Positions 32,195 through 41,640 of a stretch of 64,000 nt of DNA are shown piece after piece. The notes under the pieces are model-generated. The model saw only the letters and a list, made by a program, of their open reading frames with translations, had not been told where the DNA came from and did not search any database. The stretch is from CAMDKS01 sp964402975 (lineage in GTDB: Bacteria; Bdellovibrionota_B; Oligoflexia; Oligoflexales; RGVZ01). The stretch covers positions 62,001-126,000 of the forward strand of contig CAYOEM010000004.1 in the NCBI GenBank assembly GCA_964402975.1, given 5' to 3'. A program made the position numbers and the translations under genes. How positions within the stretch are numbered: the first letter of the stretch is position 1; each line of letters starts with the position of its first letter.

Positions 32195-34777
32195 ATGTAC
32201 CATCGTCTCGCGAATGGAGTTGAATTAGTCGTTTGTCCACGAGACGGCGCGAACGTTTTGTCCGTTCAGTGTGTTGTTTGGGTCGGATCTCTTGATGAAA
32301 CTGACGATCAGCAAGGATTTTCGCATTTCATTGAGCACATGCTCTTTAAGGGCACAGAAAAAAGAGGGGTTGGAAAAATCGCGGGACTCATTGAGGCCGC
32401 TGGCGGCGAGAGTAACGCATACACAACATTTGATCGAACAGTGTTTCATCTGACGCTTCCTAGCGACAGAGCGGAGCTTGGTTTTGATGTGCTATCGGAC
32501 GCGATTTTCAGCAGTGTTTTTCATCCGGTGGAGCTCGAAAAAGAGCGCGAAGTTATTTTAGAGGAAATTCGCCGAGAACAGGATAGTCCTGCTGCGCAAA
32601 TCGGAAGGGCTATTTACGAAGACATCTATCAAGGTACGGGGGCGGCCAGGTCAATAATTGGACGTAGTCAGTACATTTCTAAGGCGTCCAGAGACAGCAT
32701 CATGCGATTTTGGCGACGTTGGTATCAGCCAAAAAACATGTCTATTGTTGTTTCTGGCAATATTCAGGAATCAGAGACCCTAAAGTTAGCCAACCAATAT
32801 TTTGGAGCTCAAGCCAACCAAGCGCTGGAGAGCCCTGGCAGCGGTCGGCATCGAAATATTCGCCGGCGCCGACCTGGACGTATTCGTTCGATTGTGCTTG
32901 GACGTGATGTTGAACAATCAAGGCTTCACATAATCCTGGGTGCGCCCAGCATAGATTCTCCAGATTGCCCGCTAGTGGACACGGCAGCTTATGTTCTCGG
33001 AGGAAGCGAAGTTTCTAGGTTGCAGACCCGCCTTCAAGAAAAAGAGGCTGTGGTTAATGCTATTGGCGCGTCGTCGTATTCATCGTCTTTTGAAGGTACG
33101 TTCGAGGTGAGTGCGATTTTGGACTCCGAAAATATTAAAGCGGCCTGTACGTCAATCGCGCGCGAATTAGAGCTGATTCTTGATCGTGAGCCTGTAACGG
33201 AGAAAGAGATTGAACGCTCCCGTGCTGCGGCAAAGATAGCTAAGATTCATCGAGAAGAAACGGTCGACGGAATTGCAAGCGCTCTAGTGGCTGGGTTGGG
33301 CACTCCCCTTAAAGAAAAATTTGAGGGTTACTACGATTACCTTTCAAGTGTGTTTAAACCAGCCGAGTTAACCGCTGCGCTGAACCGTAGTTGGGATTTG
33401 CGGGATGCGCTGATCGTGGTGCTTTGTGATAACGCAAAAAAGCCTATAGGCATGGCTTTGGAAAATGCGTTTGCCGATGGGTTGGCGCTGGCCGGTAAAG
33501 TTTCGGTGACGCGTCCGGTCGAGGCTCGTAACGTCAAAAAATCCGTGGTGGTTCATGAGTTTGAAATAGGTCACGGAACTCGAGTCATCTACCGCGAGAT
33601 TCCGAGTGCGCAGCTTTTTAGTTTGACTGCAGCCACTGACGGAGGTCAGCGCGCTGAGACGGAAGAGTCAGCCGGATTATTTCATGCCATGGCAGGCTTG
33701 ATAGGTCTTGCTTCGAAGCGGCGAGATTATCGGCAATTTGTTGGGCGGCTTGAGGATATAGGCGCTCTGCTTAGTGGTTTCAGCGGCAAAGATAGCGTAG
33801 GCCTCAACATGCAATGCACCCTAGAGCATGTTGAGGAGATGATAAACACTACCGCTGAATGTATGATTGAGCCCTTATTTCCAACGGACCAGTGGCAGGT
33901 GAATTTGCGGGAAACACTTGAATCCATGAAGCTACAAATGGATAGTTTTGAGTGGGCATGTATGAGGCGCCTGTTTTTTAAAGTCTTTGGTAATCATCCC
34001 TATTCTTTGCCGTTTATGGGTTTTGAATCGTCACTGAAAAATCTAAGCGCAGGTAAGCTTCAGACGAACTTTGAATCCTGGCGTGATGGTGGCCGATGGG
34101 TATTTGGGCTAGCTGGCGGGGCGCCTGTTCAGATGGTGCAGGATATACTATCGAAAGCATTTTCTGAATTTAGACCCAAGGCTGCGGTCAGAGCTATAGA
34201 AAGCAGAGTTAAAGTGGACCTCGGACCCGAGATTTTTGCCCATCTACCAAAACGTACGAACGAGCAGGCTCAGCTTGCTATTGGGGCTGTCGGCCCAAGG
34301 TGGTCGTCCTCCAGTCGAGAGGCGACGGATTTACTCATCACAATTTTAGGTGGACAGGGTGGACGTCTTTTCTCCATTCTCCGAGAAGACGAGAGTCTGG
34401 CTTATACCGTTGGGCCCCTTCACACACAGGGCATGGCTGGTGGGTTGGTTGGCGCCCACATGGCGACTGCTAAGGAAAAGGTCGATAGAGCCAAGAGCAG
34501 CCTTGAACGGGAGTTGCACAAAGTTTCATCAATTCAAGTTGATTCGGAGGAGCTTGAGCGAAGTCGCGCCTTTTTGCTAGGCAGTCACGAGATTAGCCTT
34601 CAGAGGACCAGCTCGCAAGCAATGACCATGGCTTTAATGGAGTTATATGGTCTTGGCTGGGATGATTTTCAAACTTATACGCAACGCATGAAGCGCGTAA
34701 CGTCTGAGGATGTCTCGAAGGCGGCCGCCGAATACTTTGAAAAGTCCGCTCTTCATCTTGTATCTGTGGGTGTCTAA
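32195..34777 (+). CDS. M16 family zinc peptidase, two units in one chain
   Basis: An 860-residue pitrilysin-type protein made of two M16 halves. The first half has the zinc site HFIEH (H44, E47, H48) and the third ligand Glu about 76 residues on (E124, in EREVILEEIRRE), so it is active. The second half (from about residue 440) has an M16 fold but no HxxEH, as expected of the inactive partner domain. It also carries the G-rich GGQGGRLFSILREDESLAYTV segment of the family C-terminus. Many bacteria encode such halves as two genes. No signal peptide is seen, so it is likely cytoplasmic or peripheral. Its start has a distant GGAG, so translation may be modest. Confidence 0.88.
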   Translation: MYHRLANGVELVVCPRDGANVLSVQCVVWVGSLDETDDQQGFSHFIEHMLFKGTEKRGVGKIAGLIEAAGGESNAYTTFDRTVFHLTLPSDRAELGFDVLSDAIFSSVFHPVELEKEREVILEEIRREQDSPAAQIGRAIYEDIYQGTGAARSIIGRSQYISKASRDSIMRFWRRWYQPKNMSIVVSGNIQESETLKLANQYFGAQANQALESPGSGRHRNIRRRRPGRIRSIVLGRDVEQSRLHIILGAPSIDSPDCPLVDTAAYVLGGSEVSRLQTRLQEKEAVVNAIGASSYSSSFEGTFEVSAILDSENIKAACTSIARELELILDREPVTEKEIERSRAAAKIAKIHREETVDGIASALVAGLGTPLKEKFEGYYDYLSSVFKPAELTAALNRSWDLRDALIVVLCDNAKKPIGMALENAFADGLALAGKVSVTRPVEARNVKKSVVVHEFEIGHGTRVIYREIPSAQLFSLTAATDGGQRAETEESAGLFHAMAGLIGLASKRRDYRQFVGRLEDIGALLSGFSGKDSVGLNMQCTLEHVEEMINTTAECMIEPLFPTDQWQVNLRETLESMKLQMDSFEWACMRRLFFKVFGNHPYSLPFMGFESSLKNLSAGKLQTNFESWRDGGRWVFGLAGGAPVQMVQDILSKAFSEFRPKAAVRAIESRVKVDLGPEIFAHLPKRTNEQAQLAIGAVGPRWSSSSREATDLLITILGGQGGRLFSILREDESLAYTVGPLHTQGMAGGLVGAHMATAKEKVDRAKSSLERELHKVSSIQVDSEELERSRAFLLGSHEISLQRTSSQAMTMALMELYGLGWDDFQTYTQRMKRVTSEDVSKAAAEYFEKSALHLVSVGV

Positions 34778-34863
34778 CACCCAAGCATTCAAGAATCTCC
34801 AAAAGACTAAGCGGCTAATTGTGCTAGACTAAAGGCCTGAAAAATCTACCTCTTGGAGATGTC

Positions 34864-35529
34864 ATGACACTTTGTGACCGACTCTTTAAATCACCCGTGG
34901 GTGCTAAGATGCTGATGGCTGTCACCGGCCTCATGTTGACCGGTTTTGTGCTAGCCCATCTGTCCGGCAACCTTTTGATCTATGGCGGCAGAGACGTTTT
35001 CAACGCTTATGCAAAAGGACTGCATTCTCTGGGAGCACTACTTTGGGTGGCCCGTATCGGTCTTCTCGTAGCATTTGTTCTTCACTTATATTTAGCGGTC
35101 ACACTCACCACACAGAACAGAGCCGCGCGGCCAGTAGGCTATGCGCATGAAGCGACAATGCAAGCGACGTTGGCGTCTCGCTATATGATCCACACAGGTT
35201 TACTCATGTTCGCCTTCATTGTTTATCATTTAGCACACTACACGTTTCGCGTTGTAAACCCTGAGTTTGCAAGCCTGGAACAAGGCGATGTTTACGGGAT
35301 GGTGATCGCCGGATTTTCCAGCCCCGCCGTTAGCGCATTTTACGTCTTGTCGATGATAGCCCTTTCTGCACATTTGCGTCACGGAGTCTCAAGTCTCTTT
35401 CAAAGTCTGGGACTCTATCACGGCAATCTCAATCCCGTTACGGACAAGCTCGGGCCCATCGTGGCACTGATTGTGCTTTTTGGATTTTCTAGCATTCCCA
35501 TTGCCGTACTCACGGGATTGGTTAAATAG
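34864..35529 (+). CDS. sdhC: Succinate dehydrogenase/fumarate reductase cytochrome b (type B)
   Basis: Membrane anchor of complex II. The 221-residue protein has five hydrophobic helices and histidines spaced as the two-haem ligands of type B enzymes: H32, H74, H122 or H125, and H170 or H173. Type B complexes use one large cytochrome b and normally react with menaquinone; there is no sdhD in the operon, which agrees. TTGGAG is 6 bases upstream of the ATG. sdhA starts 11 bases after the stop. Confidence 0.93.
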   Translation: MTLCDRLFKSPVGAKMLMAVTGLMLTGFVLAHLSGNLLIYGGRDVFNAYAKGLHSLGALLWVARIGLLVAFVLHLYLAVTLTTQNRAARPVGYAHEATMQATLASRYMIHTGLLMFAFIVYHLAHYTFRVVNPEFASLEQGDVYGMVIAGFSSPAVSAFYVLSMIALSAHLRHGVSSLFQSLGLYHGNLNPVTDKLGPIVALIVLFGFSSIPIAVLTGLVK

Positions 35530-35540
35530 GAGGAGTGACA

Positions 35541-37454
35541 ATGAACTTAGATTCAAAAACCCCATCAGGACCAATCGCCGGTAAGTGGGAAAAACACAAG
35601 TTCGAGATGAAACTTATCAACCCTGCAAACCGTCGTAAGTACGATGTGATTGTCGTTGGCAGTGGTTTGGCTGGCGCGTCAGCAGCCGCGACCTTGGGCG
35701 GTCTCGGTTATAATGTCAGCTGTTTTTGTTTTCAGGACAGCCCCAGACGAGCCCATTCGATCGCCGCTCAAGGCGGGATCAATGCGGCAAAAAATTATCA
35801 AGGGGACGGAGACTCCGTATTTCGGTTGTTCTATGACACCATCAAAGGCGGCGATTTTCGCTCGAGAGAGGCTAACGTTTACCGACTGGCTGAAGTTAGC
35901 CGCAACATCATAGACCAGTGTGTGGCTCAAGGCGTTCCATTTGCCCGAGATTACGGTGGACTTTTGGACAATCGATCTTTCGGTGGAGCGCAGGTTAGTC
36001 GAACATTTTACGCCAGAGGACAGACGGGTCAGCAACTTTTGCTGGGCGCTTATTCGGCTCTGAATCGAGAGATCAATCGTGGCTCGGTAAAAATGTTCGC
36101 GCGAAAAGAAATGCTTGAATTGGTCATTGTTGATGGCCGTGCAAGGGGCATTGTTGTGCGCGACTTGGTCACAGGAGAGATCACATCTCACTCGGCTCAT
36201 GCTGTGATTCTTGCAACGGGCGGATATGGCAACGTCTTCTATCTTTCCACCAACGCAAAAGGTTCGAATGTGACGGCCACTTGGCGCGCGCATCTTAAGG
36301 GCGCAGGATTTGCAAATCCTTGCTACACCCAAATTCATCCGACCTGTATTCCAGTTAGCGGAGACTATCAGTCAAAATTAACACTGATGTCTGAGTCTTT
36401 GCGAAATGATGGGCGGGTTTGGGTTCCCAAAAAGAAAGGCGATACCCGGTCGCCACAGCAGATACCGGAAGACGAGCGCGATTACTATCTTGAGCGCAAG
36501 TATCCTAGTTTTGGAAACCTTGCGCCCCGCGACATCGCGTCGAGATCAGCGAAAGAAGCCTGCGACGATGGTCGCGGTGTTGGGCCCGGCGGGCTAGGTG
36601 TTTATCTAGATTTCGCCGATTCGATTAAACGTGTTGGTGAGGATGGGATAAAAAGAAAATACGGCAACCTCTTCCATATGTACAAAAAAATTACCGCAGA
36701 AAATCCTTACAAAACGCCCATGAGGATTTACCCAGCCGTACACTACACGATGGGTGGCCTATGGGTTGACTACAATCTCATGAGTAATGTGCCGGGACTC
36801 TTCGTTCTCGGTGAGGCCAATTTTTCAGATCATGGAGCTAATCGACTGGGCGCATCCGCTTTGATGCAGGGACTTGCGGACGGTTATTTTGTTATTCCAT
36901 ACACGCTGCCAAATTATTTTGCCAATGAAAGCCTTTCAAAAATTGATACGTCTAACCAGGCGTTCAAGGCCGCAGAGGACAGTGTACGCCAGAGAACGAA
37001 GATGTTTCTTGGAATCAACGGAGGGCGAACTGTCGATAGTTTCCACCGCGAGCTTGGTAAAATAATGTGGGACAAGTGCGGGATGGCGCGTGATAAAGCA
37101 GGCCTTGAAGAGGCGCTGACCAGGATACCGAAGCTTCGCGAGGAGTTTTGGCAGAATGTTAAAGTTCTCGGCGAGTCTGAAAATCTTAACCAGTCTCTGG
37201 AAAAAGCCGGCAGGGTTGCCGATTTCCTGGAATTTGGTGAGTTGATGTGTCGTGATGCTTTGCACCGCGAGGAGAGTTGTGGTGGGCATTTCAGGACTGA
37301 GCATCAAACGCCAGATGGTGAAGCCAAGAGAAATGACAGTGATTTCTGTTATGCAGGGGTTTGGGAGCACAAGGGCGCGGGGCAAAAATCTGTTCTTCAT
37401 AAAGAGCCGCTAGCCTTCGAAAACGTTAAACTTGCGACTAGGAGCTACAAGTAA
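35541..37454 (+). CDS. sdhA: Succinate dehydrogenase/fumarate reductase flavoprotein subunit
   Basis: Catalytic FAD subunit oxidising succinate to fumarate. The 637-residue product has the Rossmann motif VVGSGLAGASAAATLGGLG (about residues 37-55), the FAD-attachment HSIAAQGGINAAKNYQGDGD segment, ARGQTGQQLL, and the C-terminal SALMQGLADGYFVIPYTLPNY with Arg-rich tail. ATG at 35541 is chosen because AGGAGG stands 7 bases before it; a GTG two codons earlier overlaps that site. The stop overlaps the ATG of sdhB (TAATG). Of the type found with single-subunit cytochrome b. Confidence 0.96.
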   Translation: MNLDSKTPSGPIAGKWEKHKFEMKLINPANRRKYDVIVVGSGLAGASAAATLGGLGYNVSCFCFQDSPRRAHSIAAQGGINAAKNYQGDGDSVFRLFYDTIKGGDFRSREANVYRLAEVSRNIIDQCVAQGVPFARDYGGLLDNRSFGGAQVSRTFYARGQTGQQLLLGAYSALNREINRGSVKMFARKEMLELVIVDGRARGIVVRDLVTGEITSHSAHAVILATGGYGNVFYLSTNAKGSNVTATWRAHLKGAGFANPCYTQIHPTCIPVSGDYQSKLTLMSESLRNDGRVWVPKKKGDTRSPQQIPEDERDYYLERKYPSFGNLAPRDIASRSAKEACDDGRGVGPGGLGVYLDFADSIKRVGEDGIKRKYGNLFHMYKKITAENPYKTPMRIYPAVHYTMGGLWVDYNLMSNVPGLFVLGEANFSDHGANRLGASALMQGLADGYFVIPYTLPNYFANESLSKIDTSNQAFKAAEDSVRQRTKMFLGINGGRTVDSFHRELGKIMWDKCGMARDKAGLEEALTRIPKLREEFWQNVKVLGESENLNQSLEKAGRVADFLEFGELMCRDALHREESCGGHFRTEHQTPDGEAKRNDSDFCYAGVWEHKGAGQKSVLHKEPLAFENVKLATRSYK

Positions 37455-38227
37455 TGGACATCACCCTTCACGTATGGCGCCAAAGAAAATCCGGAGCTGA
37501 GGGTAAGATGGAAACCATCGACGCCCCAGGAATCAGCGAGAACGCGTCCTTTCTGGAGATGCTTGATATCGTAAATGAGCGATTACAAGCAAAGGGTCAG
37601 GAGCCCATAGCTTTTGATCATGACTGCAGGGAGGGTATTTGCGGTAGCTGCTCGTTAGTGATCAACGGCGAACCGCATGGCCCAGAGTATGGCACAACAT
37701 CTTGCCAGCTGCACATGCGCAGCTTTAAGAATGGACAGCATATTTTTGTTGAACCGTGGCGCGCACGCGCGTTCCCGGTACTCAAAGATCTAGTGGTGGA
37801 TCGATCAGCTTTTGATCGGATTCAACAAGCCGGAGGCTTTGTCAGCGTAAATACCGGATCACCCCAAGACGCCAATTGTTTGCCGATACCCAAGCAAAAT
37901 GCGGATAAAGCTTTCGATGCTGCTGTTTGTATCGGATGTGGCGCTTGTGTCGCGGCGTGTAAAAATGCAAGTCCCATGTTGTTCGTCTCAGCAAAGGTTA
38001 GTCAGTTAAGCCTTCTGCCTCAAGGCCAACCCGAACGTGAAAAAAGAGTGCTTGCGATGGTTGACCAGATGAAAAAAGAAGGTTTTGGAAATTGCACCAA
38101 TCAATACGAGTGTGAGGCCGCGTGCCCAAAAGAGATCTCGGTTGAGCATATCGCTCGCATGAACCGGGAATATTTCCGCGCCGCAATCCGCGAGGAAAGT
38201 CCCAAAGAGGGTCACGGAGGCGAGTAG
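37454..38227 (+). CDS. sdhB: Succinate dehydrogenase/fumarate reductase iron-sulfur subunit
   Basis: Electron-transfer subunit with three clusters. The 257-residue product has the [2Fe-2S] site CREGICGSCSLVINGEPHGP plus a later cysteine (TTSCQLHM), the [4Fe-4S] site CIGCGACVAACK, and the [3Fe-4S]/[4Fe-4S] C-terminal group CTNQYECEAACPKE. All expected cysteines are present. It starts at the ATG that shares a base with the sdhA stop and closes the sdhCAB operon. A 142-base gap follows before purS. Confidence 0.96.
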   Translation: MDITLHVWRQRKSGAEGKMETIDAPGISENASFLEMLDIVNERLQAKGQEPIAFDHDCREGICGSCSLVINGEPHGPEYGTTSCQLHMRSFKNGQHIFVEPWRARAFPVLKDLVVDRSAFDRIQQAGGFVSVNTGSPQDANCLPIPKQNADKAFDAAVCIGCGACVAACKNASPMLFVSAKVSQLSLLPQGQPEREKRVLAMVDQMKKEGFGNCTNQYECEAACPKEISVEHIARMNREYFRAAIREESPKEGHGGE

Positions 38228-38295
38228 CTTCGGCCCGCTAATATTAATTTAAGGTTAATTCCGGCGGCTTAGCGCCTAGACATGTGCGGCACGCA

Positions 38296-38324
38296 TTGAC
38301 AAAATCCTGATCTATTGTCATTAA
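38296..38324 (+). promoter_or_regulatory. Candidate promoter for the pur genes
   Basis: A perfect TTGACA at 38296-38301 is followed after 17 bases by CATTAA (38319-38324), which matches the -10 consensus only weakly. Overlapping it is a small inverted repeat, TGACA at 38297-38301 and TGTCA at 38316-38320, which could be an operator. No known purine riboswitch pattern is seen. Confidence 0.3.
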
Positions 38325-38369
38325 GACATTGGTACGTTTCCGAACCCGAATTCGCAAGGGGGCGCGGTT

Positions 38370-38612
38370 ATGGATTACGAAGTTCTTGTGCAGTTAAAAG
38401 CAGAAGTTCTGGATCCAGAGGCAAGAGCCATAAGAGACACTCTTTTGGCCCACGGTACGACTGGCATCGAGTCTGTTACAATAGCGAAACGCTACGTAAT
38501 TTCCGTAAGTGATGACGAGCCGCATCCGGAAAATAAAATAAAAAAAATCGCTGATATGTATCTTGCCAATCCAGTTTCTCAGACCTATTCGTTCAAAAGA
38601 CTGGGGGAGTGA
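38370..38612 (+). CDS. purS: Phosphoribosylformylglycinamidine synthase subunit PurS
   Basis: Small dimeric helper that holds PurQ and PurL together in the FGAM synthase complex, step 4 of purine synthesis. The 80-residue protein begins with the PurS pattern MDYEVLVQLKAEVLDPEARAI and carries the typical GI..V....Y.. strands, ending YSFKRLGE. It is full length. The ATG follows AAGGGGGCG. The stop TGA overlaps the purQ ATG (TGATG). Presence of PurS implies the three-subunit (PurSQL) enzyme rather than the large single-chain PurL of Escherichia coli. Confidence 0.93.
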   Translation: MDYEVLVQLKAEVLDPEARAIRDTLLAHGTTGIESVTIAKRYVISVSDDEPHPENKIKKIADMYLANPVSQTYSFKRLGE

Positions 38613-39295
38613 TGCTTACTAAACCCGCATTTGGGCGTCTCCGAGTGGGTGTAGTACAGTTTCCGGGTTCCAACTGCGATGATGATTGTGTGGACGTGCT
38701 TAGAAGGCACTACGAAATTAATGCGGTCAAAATATGGCATCAGGACATAAGCCTACCAAAGTTGGATGCTCTGATTTTGCCGGGCGGTTTTAGTTTCGGG
38801 GATTATTTAAGGTCCGGAGCATTGGCGGCACACGCGCCTATTATGGACTCCATTAAATCGTTCGCAGCTCGTGGCGGGCACATCCTTGGAATATGTAATG
38901 GTTTCCAAATACTGACGGAGAGCAAACTTTTACCAGGCGTACTCCTGCACAATAAAAGTCAAAAGTTTTTGTGCACGCAAACCACAATAAGATCTCCTAA
39001 GGGCCCAATTCTGAAAATTCCTATCGCTCATGCAGAGGGCCGCTTCTGGATTGACGAAGAGGGCCTCCGCCGACTCGACGATCTTGATTTGATTGCTTAC
39101 CAGTACTGCACAGCCGATGGACTAATCGACATCCGGGCTAATCCAAATGGCTCGGTGGCGAATATTGCGGGGGTTTACTCAAAAGACAAAAAAATTCTTG
39201 GCATGATGCCGCATCCCGAGAGGGCGACGGATCCTGTTATGGGTGGTAGTAGCGACGGAATTAGCGTTATTAATGATTTTCTTCAAAGGATTTGA
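38612..39295 (+). CDS. purQ: Phosphoribosylformylglycinamidine synthase glutaminase subunit PurQ
   Basis: Glutamine amidotransferase subunit that supplies ammonia to PurL. The 227-residue class I amidotransferase has VGVVQFPGSNCDDDC, LPGGFSFGDYLRSGA, the nucleophile Cys in ILGICNGFQIL and the His/Glu pair near MMPHPERA. ATG at 38612 is favoured because it overlaps the purS stop; an adjacent GTG at 38609 is equally in frame. It is coupled to purS and lies 14 bases before purL. Confidence 0.95.
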   Translation: MLTKPAFGRLRVGVVQFPGSNCDDDCVDVLRRHYEINAVKIWHQDISLPKLDALILPGGFSFGDYLRSGALAAHAPIMDSIKSFAARGGHILGICNGFQILTESKLLPGVLLHNKSQKFLCTQTTIRSPKGPILKIPIAHAEGRFWIDEEGLRRLDDLDLIAYQYCTADGLIDIRANPNGSVANIAGVYSKDKKILGMMPHPERATDPVMGGSSDGISVINDFLQRI

Positions 39296-39309
39296 GGGGG
39301 AGCCGGCGA

Positions 39310-41640
39310 ATGTCTTCCAAAGTGATACAGGAGATGACGAGGCGAGCCACGGGCAACTCTGAGCGGATTAATCTCGATGACAAACCTCAACTTAACGCCC
39401 TACTGAAACGCCATAAAATCTCTACAGATGAGTTCGAGAAAATATTAAGCGTAACTGGCCGAGCTCCAACGCTAGCAGAACTCGGGGTTTTTTCTGCGAT
39501 GTGGTCAGAGCATTGTAGCTACAAAAGCTCACGGGTACACCTCCGTCGATTTCCAACAAAAGGTCCGACCGTTGTTGTTGGGCCTGGCGAGAACGCGGGG
39601 GTTGTTGAACTTGAGGGTGATTTGTGCGTCGCCTTTAAGATGGAGAGCCACAATCATCCAAGTTATATCGAACCATACCAAGGAGCAGCGACGGGTGTGG
39701 GCGGTATCTTGCGCGACGTTTTCTGTATGGGCGCTCGACCTATCGCTAACCTTAACTGCCTGCGATTTGGAGCGCGAAACCATCGTAAGACAGCATCGCT
39801 GGTAACGGGCGCGGTCAAAGGTATTGGTGATTACGGGAATTGCGTCGGCATACCAACAGTTGGCGGATCTATTTCATTTGATGCAACCTATAATGGCAAT
39901 TGTCTCGTCAATGCCATGACCGTGGGCCTAATCCATAAGAATAAAATATTCAAAGGTTACGCAACCGGCGTTGGTAATTTAGTGGTTTACGTTGGAAGTG
40001 CAACGGGACGCGACGGAATTCACGGGGCGACCATGGCATCGGATTCTTTTGAGGAAACTGCGGGAGCTTCAAAGACCACGATTCAGGTTGGTGACCCATT
40101 TGCCGAAAAGCTACTGATGGAGGCTACGTTAGAGGTTCTAGATAAGGGCCTCGTTGTCGGCATTCAGGATATGGGAGCGGCTGGCCTTACGTCCTCGTCG
40201 TTTGAAATGGCCGGACGAGCAGGCAATGGTGTGTACATCAACTTAGATCATGTGCCCACTCGGGCCAGCAACATGAACGCCTATGAAATCATGCTTTCTG
40301 AGAGCCAAGAACGCATGCTGATGGTGATCGAGCCAGGCAAATGGGATGAGCTGCAGCTCATTCTGCGAAAATGGCAGCTGCCCCATGCTGTGATAGGGCG
40401 GGTGACCGACACTGGAAGAATGCAAGTTGAGTCGCGCGGAATTTTGGAAATTGACTTGCCCGTAGCGCCCTTAACTGATGAAGCGCCGGTTTATGAACGA
40501 AAAATAGCCGCCCCTCGGCGCGCCGCCGATGAGTCATCTACCTTACGTGAAGTCGAGAATCGTCTTCAAAATGACGCTAACTACGCCGCAGAACTTTACA
40601 AAAAAATGATCATGGATCTTGGATCAAAAAAGCAAATCATTCAGCAGTTTGATCGTCATGTTGGCGGCAAAACAGTTTTTGATTCAGAACGCGGTGGAGC
40701 GGCTGTTATGTGGATTCGCACCGATGAAGCCACTGAGAAACCGTTTCTCGGCCTTGCGGTGGCGGCAGGTTGCAACGAGCGCCGAGTTAAAAATAGCCCA
40801 TTCATCGGTGCATCTGAGGCTGTACGCGACTGTGCGCGTACTATCGTGGCCGCAGGCGGCCAGCCTCTAGCTGTCACGGACTGCCTTAATTTCGGTAATG
40901 CCGATGATCCAGAAGTCATGAGGGAATTCAGTGACAGTGTCGATGGAATAACGGAAGCATGTAAGCATCTGGCAACACCGGTCGTGAGCGGAAATGTGAG
41001 TCTTTACAATGCGACCGGTGCAACGAGTATTTTCCCGACGCCCATGATTGGAATGGTTGGTAAATTAGATGATGTTCGAAGCGCAATACCGGCTACGGCT
41101 GAGGGCAAAGACGAGCTATTAATTTGCAGCATCGGTCCTGCTGGGGCGAAACGCGCGAGTCTAACGGCATCATTGGCCGCAAAAAATGCAAACCTCCCGC
41201 CCACCGAGGGGGCTCTTGATGCCATTGATTGGCTAGCAGAAAAGAAAAGTCATGAGGCAATTCGTTCGTTAAAAAAGTCGGGCCATCTGCTTGCTGCACG
41301 AGCGCTTGCCGAAGGTGGAGCGGGCATCGCAGCGTTCAAAATGTCAGTCCCCTTCTTGCGTGCAGGCTCATCGCTTGAGATTTGTTTAAGTGATCATTTG
41401 TCTTTTTTTGGGGAAGGCGCGGCGGCTTTTTTGATAGCAATAAAGCCAGACAGCCTTCCTGCTGCGATAGGCATAACGCAAAATGTTGGAGTGTCTATCG
41501 AGGTGGTAGCGAGGCTTTCCGGGCGTGAACCGAACAAAATCTCTCAGCGTCCAGGAGCAATTAAGACATACTTCGCCACTCTTCCAGCAGACGAGCTATT
41601 GGCTAACTTTGATAATTTTCTGCCTGAAGGAGCCATGTGA
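39310..41640 (+). CDS. purL: Phosphoribosylformylglycinamidine synthase subunit PurL (small type)
   Basis: Catalytic ATP-dependent subunit converting FGAR to FGAM. The 776-residue protein has the PurL start SAMWSEHCSYKSSRVHL, the ATP-site MESHNHPSYIEPYQGAATGVGGI, ATGRDGIHGATMAS, and the second AIR-synthase repeat with TDCLNFGNADDPEVM and VVSGNVSLYNATG. Length is that of the small PurL that needs PurS and PurQ. ATG at 39310 follows GAGGGGGAG by about nine bases and is preferred over a TTG at 39292 that overlaps purQ. The stop overlaps the purF start. Confidence 0.96.
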   Translation: MSSKVIQEMTRRATGNSERINLDDKPQLNALLKRHKISTDEFEKILSVTGRAPTLAELGVFSAMWSEHCSYKSSRVHLRRFPTKGPTVVVGPGENAGVVELEGDLCVAFKMESHNHPSYIEPYQGAATGVGGILRDVFCMGARPIANLNCLRFGARNHRKTASLVTGAVKGIGDYGNCVGIPTVGGSISFDATYNGNCLVNAMTVGLIHKNKIFKGYATGVGNLVVYVGSATGRDGIHGATMASDSFEETAGASKTTIQVGDPFAEKLLMEATLEVLDKGLVVGIQDMGAAGLTSSSFEMAGRAGNGVYINLDHVPTRASNMNAYEIMLSESQERMLMVIEPGKWDELQLILRKWQLPHAVIGRVTDTGRMQVESRGILEIDLPVAPLTDEAPVYERKIAAPRRAADESSTLREVENRLQNDANYAAELYKKMIMDLGSKKQIIQQFDRHVGGKTVFDSERGGAAVMWIRTDEATEKPFLGLAVAAGCNERRVKNSPFIGASEAVRDCARTIVAAGGQPLAVTDCLNFGNADDPEVMREFSDSVDGITEACKHLATPVVSGNVSLYNATGATSIFPTPMIGMVGKLDDVRSAIPATAEGKDELLICSIGPAGAKRASLTASLAAKNANLPPTEGALDAIDWLAEKKSHEAIRSLKKSGHLLAARALAEGGAGIAAFKMSVPFLRAGSSLEICLSDHLSFFGEGAAAFLIAIKPDSLPAAIGITQNVGVSIEVVARLSGREPNKISQRPGAIKTYFATLPADELLANFDNFLPEGAM

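Noticed and set aside
33500..34777. The second M16 half as a decayed gene
   Set aside because: Loss of HxxEH in the second half is normal for the partner domain of M16 peptidases, and the frame is intact.
38228..38369. Purine riboswitch upstream of purS
   Set aside because: I see no conserved three-way junction or loop signature, only a weak promoter with a short inverted repeat.
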